The notes under the pieces were generated by a model, which was not told the DNA's origin, ran no database searches, and saw nothing but the letters and a program-made list of their open reading frames with translations. Source: Odoribacter sp. (lineage in GTDB: Bacteria > Bacteroidota > Bacteroidia > Bacteroidales > Prolixibacteraceae). From it: a stretch of 64,000 bases of DNA. This document shows, piece after piece, positions 60,102 to 64,000 of the stretch. Each line of letters starts with the position of its first letter. Position 1 is the first letter of the stretch. The DNA is taken from the NCBI GenBank assembly GCA_013824715.1, contig PNOH01000026.1, positions 1-64,000 on the forward strand. The letters run 5' to 3'. A program made the translations under genes and the position numbers.

Positions 60102-61403
60102 AAAATTTTCCTTGTCTTGATTTTTATCCAGTTCTCCGGAACCCTGTATGCGCAAACACATTCTCTGGAGCAATGTATTGACACTGCTCTACAGTATAAC
60201 CGAAATATAAAGTTATCGCAACAGGATGTTTTTCTGGCCAATGAGAAAAACAAGGAAATAAAAGGCAACCTGTTCCCAAAATTGAATGGGATGACTGACT
60301 ATCGTTATTATACCGATTTGCCTTATCAGTTAATGCCTGCAGCAGCTTTTGGCGGACCGGAAGGCACTTATAAGGAGGTACAGTTTGGTGTGCCGCAAAG
60401 CCTGAATGCCAATCTGCAACTAACTGTGCCAATTTACAACCCAACAGCTTTTGGTGCGATAATGACTACCCGGATTGCCAGCGAACTTTCTGAAATTCAG
60501 AAAATTAAAACCAACGAAGATGTGGTGCTGGAAGTTTCAAATGCTTACTACAATGCACAAATCCTGCTGAATCAACTGGCTTTTTTGGACAGCAGCATGA
60601 TCAATACCAATAAGCTGCTCCAAACTACCACATTACTGCACCAACAGCAAATTGCCAAGGGAACAGATGTGGACAGGCTCCAATTACAATTGGATCAGAT
60701 AGCCAATCAAAGAAAAACCGTTTTTTCGCAGCAGCAGCAAGTGTTAAATGCACTCAAATTTCTGATGGGTAAACCAATTTCTGACTCCGTAGAAGTTTCA
60801 ATAAATGAAACCGCTATGGTTGAATTCGATCCTCAAATTAAGACGACTACAGATATAAAGTTGATTGACAAAAAATTACAATTTAATTACTCTGAACTTA
60901 AAGGGCTTCAAAATTCAAAACTGCCTTCTCTGGGTGCCTACGGTGTCTATGGTACAACTGGCTACGGCAATACTGGCGCTAACAGCTTTTTCAATTTTCA
61001 CCCAATCGGTTATGTTGGCGCTCAACTGTCGATCCCACTATTTAATGGCACCATTACCCGCCATAAGATTGTACAGAAAAGGATAGAAATTGAAAAAACA
61101 AACATCCAGAAGGAACTGGTAACCGAAAAATCAAAACTCGACCTGATTAATGCCGAAATGCAATACTCGCTTGCAAACCAGACTATCGCGACGGTGAATA
61201 CACAAATAAAGCTGGCTAAAAAGATTTATAACAACACAGTACTTCAAAACAAGCAAGGAGTGGCAACCATTACTGATTTGCTTTTGGCCGACAATTCCTT
61301 ACGCGAAGCACAGCAAAACTATATCGTTGCAATTGTAAATCTTCGAAAGGCTGAATTGGAATACAAACGTGTAACAGGAAACCTGATTTCAATTAAAAAT
61401 TAA
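60102..61403 (+). CDS. TolC-family outer-membrane efflux protein
   Basis: About 433 aa, exported (MKIFLVLIFIQFSGTLYAQ). It has the TolC/OEP architecture: two OEP repeats with long coiled-coil helices (HSLEQCIDTALQYNRNIKLS, KGTDVDRLQLQLDQIANQ, LINAEMQYSLANQTIATVN) and short barrel segments (LNANLQLTVPIYNP, GAQLSIPLFNG). It forms the outer-membrane channel for the RND pump encoded downstream. The start at 60102 is supported by the operator upstream. Confidence 0.92.
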   Translation, partial: KIFLVLIFIQFSGTLYAQTHSLEQCIDTALQYNRNIKLSQQDVFLANEKNKEIKGNLFPKLNGMTDYRYYTDLPYQLMPAAAFGGPEGTYKEVQFGVPQSLNANLQLTVPIYNPTAFGAIMTTRIASELSEIQKIKTNEDVVLEVSNAYYNAQILLNQLAFLDSSMINTNKLLQTTTLLHQQQIAKGTDVDRLQLQLDQIANQRKTVFSQQQQVLNALKFLMGKPISDSVEVSINETAMVEFDPQIKTTTDIKLIDKKLQFNYSELKGLQNSKLPSLGAYGVYGTTGYGNTGANSFFNFHPIGYVGAQLSIPLFNGTITRHKIVQKRIEIEKTNIQKELVTEKSKLDLINAEMQYSLANQTIATVNTQIKLAKKIYNNTVLQNKQGVATITDLLLADNSLREAQQNYIVAIVNLRKAELEYKRVTGNLISIKN

Positions 61404-61428
61404 AAATTACGAATTAAAAATTAGCGAA

Positions 61429-62484
61429 ATGAAAAAAACAATAATTTACATAGTTGTGGCAGTAGCGTTAATAGCCATTGTAGTAATTCGCCTGAAAAGC
61501 AATAAAGAAACCACTGTAAACAGGGTTTATCATTACAATAAAGAACAGGCCATTCATGTGCAGGCCATCACCCTGAAGCTTGAAAGTTCTAAAAACGATA
61601 TTTCATATACAGGAACTTTTGAGCCCAACAAGGAAACCCGAATCAGCGCCGATATTCAGGGCAAGATCAATTCGGTTTTTGTTGATGCCGGAAGTATGGT
61701 AAGGAAAGGCCAGGCATTGGTTCAATTAGACAACTCCTTATTGAAACTACAGTTGCAATCGGCAGATATTCAGGTTGAAGGATTGGAAGCCGATGTAAAA
61801 CGTTATACTGTACTTGCAAATTCTGATGCCATTCAGGGAGTTCAGCGCGAGAAAGCTGATTTAGGCTTAAAATCGGCCAAAGTGCAAAGGGCCACGTTAA
61901 TGGAGCAAATCAGTAAAACCACCATCACAGCGCCTTTCAGCGGAATTGTTACTGCCAAACTTACAGAAGAATGGGCTTTCGCTGCGCCGGGTATTCCATT
62001 GCTTCAAATTACTGATATTTCAATCCTGAAGTTCACTGTGAATGTTCCTGAAAATGAGTTAAATCTATTTCAGATCAATGAAACCTATTCGCTTTCTGCA
62101 GATGTTTATCCTGAAATTTTATTGCCCGGAAAAGTAATCCTGACAGGCAGCAAGGCCAATATGGGAAATAGTTTTCCGGTACAATTTTCGGTAACCAACA
62201 CGACAGATTTAAAAATCAAATCGGGGATGTTTGGAAAAGTTAAAATGAAAAATACAGATAATGAACCACAAATCATCATCCCGGCATCGGTAATTGTAGG
62301 AACGAACATCAAACCACAGGTTTATCTGGTTAAGAACGGTAAAGCTATACTGCAAAGCATCACGATCTCGGGTAGGGCCCAGGATAAAGTGATTGTAGCC
62401 AGCGGCTTAATCGAAGGCGACGTGGTTGTCGCCAACGGATTTGTCAATCTGTTTGATGGAGCAAATGTTTCACTTAAGAACTGA
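61429..62484 (+). CDS. RND efflux periplasmic adaptor subunit
   Basis: A 351-aa membrane-fusion protein linking the RND pump with TolC. An N-terminal helix anchors it. The lipoyl/hairpin parts are TRISADIQGKINSVFVDAGS, RKGQALVQLDNSLLKLQL and KTTITAPFSGIVTAKL. The beta-barrel and C-terminal domains follow (GMFGKVKM, VIVASGLIEGDVVVANGFVN). It lies 25 bases after the TolC-like gene; the gap contains a duplicated AATTAAAAATTA sequence. Confidence 0.92.
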   Translation: MKKTIIYIVVAVALIAIVVIRLKSNKETTVNRVYHYNKEQAIHVQAITLKLESSKNDISYTGTFEPNKETRISADIQGKINSVFVDAGSMVRKGQALVQLDNSLLKLQLQSADIQVEGLEADVKRYTVLANSDAIQGVQREKADLGLKSAKVQRATLMEQISKTTITAPFSGIVTAKLTEEWAFAAPGIPLLQITDISILKFTVNVPENELNLFQINETYSLSADVYPEILLPGKVILTGSKANMGNSFPVQFSVTNTTDLKIKSGMFGKVKMKNTDNEPQIIIPASVIVGTNIKPQVYLVKNGKAILQSITISGRAQDKVIVASGLIEGDVVVANGFVNLFDGANVSLKN

Positions 62485-62489
62485 GAATC

Positions 62490-64000
62490 ATGAATATTAC
62501 AAAAATAGCAATTAATCGGCCATCGCTGATCATCGTTCTGTTCAGCGTATTCGCCCTGTTGGGGATTATAGGCTTTACAAGCCTGGGGTATGAACTGTTG
62601 CCCGACTTTAACCAGCCGGTAGTGGTAATAAAAACAATGTATCCCGGCGCCGAACCCAACGAAGTGGAAACCTCAGTTTCAAGAAAAATAGAGGATGCAC
62701 TATCGAATCTCGAAGGGGTGGATTACCTGGAGACCAAATCCATGCCCAACGCTTCAGTTATTATTGCCAACCTGAAATACGGAACGAACCTGAGCATTGC
62801 CATGCAGGATGCCCAGCGCTACATCGACAATATTAAAAAAGATTTGCCCGCCGACATCCTGAGTCCGGTAATGAGCAAGGTCTCGCCCAACGATTTGCCC
62901 ATCATCTCGATTAGTGCAACAAGCAACTTGGCCGCGACGGAATTCTATCAAAAAATGAAGGACGAGTATCTTCCACAAATCCAGCAATTGAAAGGGGTGG
63001 CTGAAATTACGCTGCTTGGCGGCGAAGAACGGGAAATTCAGGTGAAGGCCGATCAGGATAAACTGAAACTGTATAAAATATCGCTTTACCAGATTGTGGA
63101 AGCGATTAACCGCTCGGGCATTGATTTGCCAGCCGGTAAAGCGCAAACAGATAAAGAAAGTAATTCGGTCCGCCTGACCGGCAAATTTTCAACCGTAAAC
63201 GACATCATGAATGTTCAGGTGGCGATGCCTGCGCTGGGAATGCCGGTCTATGTAAAAGATGTGGCAACCGTTATTGATGGGGTGAAAGAGATAAGTTCGG
63301 TAAGCCATTACAACGGTGTAAACGGAATAGGTCTATTATTGAAAAAACAAGGCGATGCCAATGCGGTGGAAGTTTCAAAATTAGTTCATGCTAAACTCAA
63401 ACAAATTGAAAGTGCAAACTCCAACTATGGGGTGAAATTTGTTGTTGCCGATGATTCGACCGACATGACCATTGCTGCGGTAAATTCAGTGGTTGACGAC
63501 CTGATTTTAGCGGTAATCCTGGTTTCATTGGTCATGTTCCTGTTTTTGCGTAGTTACCGGAACTCGTTGATTGTATTGATTGCAATCCCTACCTCATTAA
63601 TTACCGCGTTTGCCGTGATGTGGCTGATGGGTTTCACCTTAAACCTGATGACCTTGTTAGCCATGTCGTTAATTATCGGAATCCTGGTGGATGATGCCAT
63701 CGTAATTCTGGAAAATATTCAGCGGCACATAGATATGGGAAAAGATAAACGGGATGCAGCATTAGAGGGACGTATGGAAATTGGGTTTTCAGCTATTTCA
63801 ATTACCCTGGTTGACGTGGTTGTGTTTTTGCCCATCCTGTTTTTACAGGTATTTGTTGCCGATATGCTGAAACAGTTTTCTATCGTGGTCATAACTTCAA
63901 CGCTTACCAGCTTATTGGTAGGTTTTACCTTGGTGCCCTGGCTGGCTTCGCGAATTGGGAAAAAGGAAGATTTACAGCCCACCAACTTCATGAACCGTTT
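62490..64000 (+). CDS. RND multidrug/metal efflux permease, 3' end beyond window
   Basis: The first 503 codons of an inner-membrane RND transporter, cut by the window edge. The start MNITKIAINRPSLIIVLFSV is followed by YELLPDFNQPVVVIKTMYPG, the porter domains, and TM4 with GILVDDAIVILENIQRHIDM (proton-relay Asp pair). It lies 5 bases after the adaptor gene. It exports drugs, bile salts or similar compounds in complex with the adaptor and the TolC-like channel. Its length suggests the usual about 1,000-aa protein. Confidence 0.95.
   Translation, partial: MNITKIAINRPSLIIVLFSVFALLGIIGFTSLGYELLPDFNQPVVVIKTMYPGAEPNEVETSVSRKIEDALSNLEGVDYLETKSMPNASVIIANLKYGTNLSIAMQDAQRYIDNIKKDLPADILSPVMSKVSPNDLPIISISATSNLAATEFYQKMKDEYLPQIQQLKGVAEITLLGGEEREIQVKADQDKLKLYKISLYQIVEAINRSGIDLPAGKAQTDKESNSVRLTGKFSTVNDIMNVQVAMPALGMPVYVKDVATVIDGVKEISSVSHYNGVNGIGLLLKKQGDANAVEVSKLVHAKLKQIESANSNYGVKFVVADDSTDMTIAAVNSVVDDLILAVILVSLVMFLFLRSYRNSLIVLIAIPTSLITAFAVMWLMGFTLNLMTLLAMSLIIGILVDDAIVILENIQRHIDMGKDKRDAALEGRMEIGFSAISITLVDVVVFLPILFLQVFVADMLKQFSIVVITSTLTSLLVGFTLVPWLASRIGKKEDLQPTNFMNR

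Noticed and set aside
61400-61430. AATTAAAAATTA duplicates between tolC and the adaptor gene
   Set aside because: Short AT-rich repeat with no clear function; typical simple sequence.
1-64000. CRISPR arrays, tRNA and rRNA genes, transposases, phage or integrase genes
   Set aside because: None was recognised by reading both strands; repeats found are not spaced like CRISPR.

Overview
The window looks like a chromosomal stretch from a Bacteroidota bacterium, probably order Marinilabiliales/Bacteroidales. The evidence is a TonB receptor with an N-terminal STN and carboxypeptidase-regulatory domain paired with a DUF4249 lipoprotein, a C-terminal type IX secretion sorting domain, a DPP-IV (S9B) peptidase, a tricorn-type S41 peptidase, several DUF1080/GH/Tat-signal oxidoreductase genes of polysaccharide users, weak Shine-Dalgarno use, and occasional TAnnTTTG -7 boxes. 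There is no rRNA, tRNA, CRISPR array, transposase or phage gene. This assignment rests on gene content only.

Layout. 1-636 is non-coding and rich in small palindromes. 0.6-7 kb holds sugar-related enzymes (two Gfo/Idh/MocA oxidoreductases, a GH36-like hydrolase with a SIS-domain protein) and an FRG-domain protein. 7.2-10.5 kb is the translation operon thrS-infC-rpmI-rplT. 10.6-24.7 kb carries an outer-membrane protein, two large peptidases and a glycan-degrading set (GH-like, GH2, esterase, aldo/keto reductase, DUF1080). At 24.7-26.0 kb a DUF4143-type ATPase sits between two identical 42-bp direct repeats, like a gene inserted into a divergent promoter region. 26-31.7 kb has a receiver/PEP-binding fusion, a toxin-antitoxin pair whose toxin is broken by a 5-bp tandem duplication, and a large conserved protein.

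32-37.5 kb encodes a heterodisulfide-reductase-like electron-transfer set: HdrC, HdrB and a short HdrA, then a second HdrC and a membrane HdrE-HdrD fusion. It converges on a six-gene thiol-redox operon (37.6-41.7 kb: thioredoxin-like protein, thioredoxin reductase, anchored thioredoxin, thioredoxin/glutaredoxin fusion, SQR-like flavoprotein, membrane ferredoxin) that is divergent from a Crp/Fnr regulator. Together these may connect the quinone pool to protein or low-molecular-weight disulfides; this is inference.

42.6-46.2 kb contains an ECF sigma/anti-sigma/periplasmic sensor triad, two small exported proteins and an AraC regulator fused to a heavy-metal-associated domain. 46.4-50.0 kb is a TonB receptor plus DUF4249 lipoprotein. 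50.1-59.0 kb is the most intriguing block: a PqqD-like peptide-binding protein, an ATP-grasp ligase and a PLP decarboxylase whose N-terminus carries a leader-peptide-like YxxPxI motif. A 156-bp nested palindromic element follows, and then a tightly packed set of a urea-transporter/M23 peptidase fusion, a TPR/beta-barrel protein, a TPR protein, a T9SS cargo protein and a membrane acyltransferase-like protein. 59.0 kb to the right edge is a TetR-controlled RND efflux operon whose two matching 20-bp operators can be read directly; the RND pump gene runs off the window.
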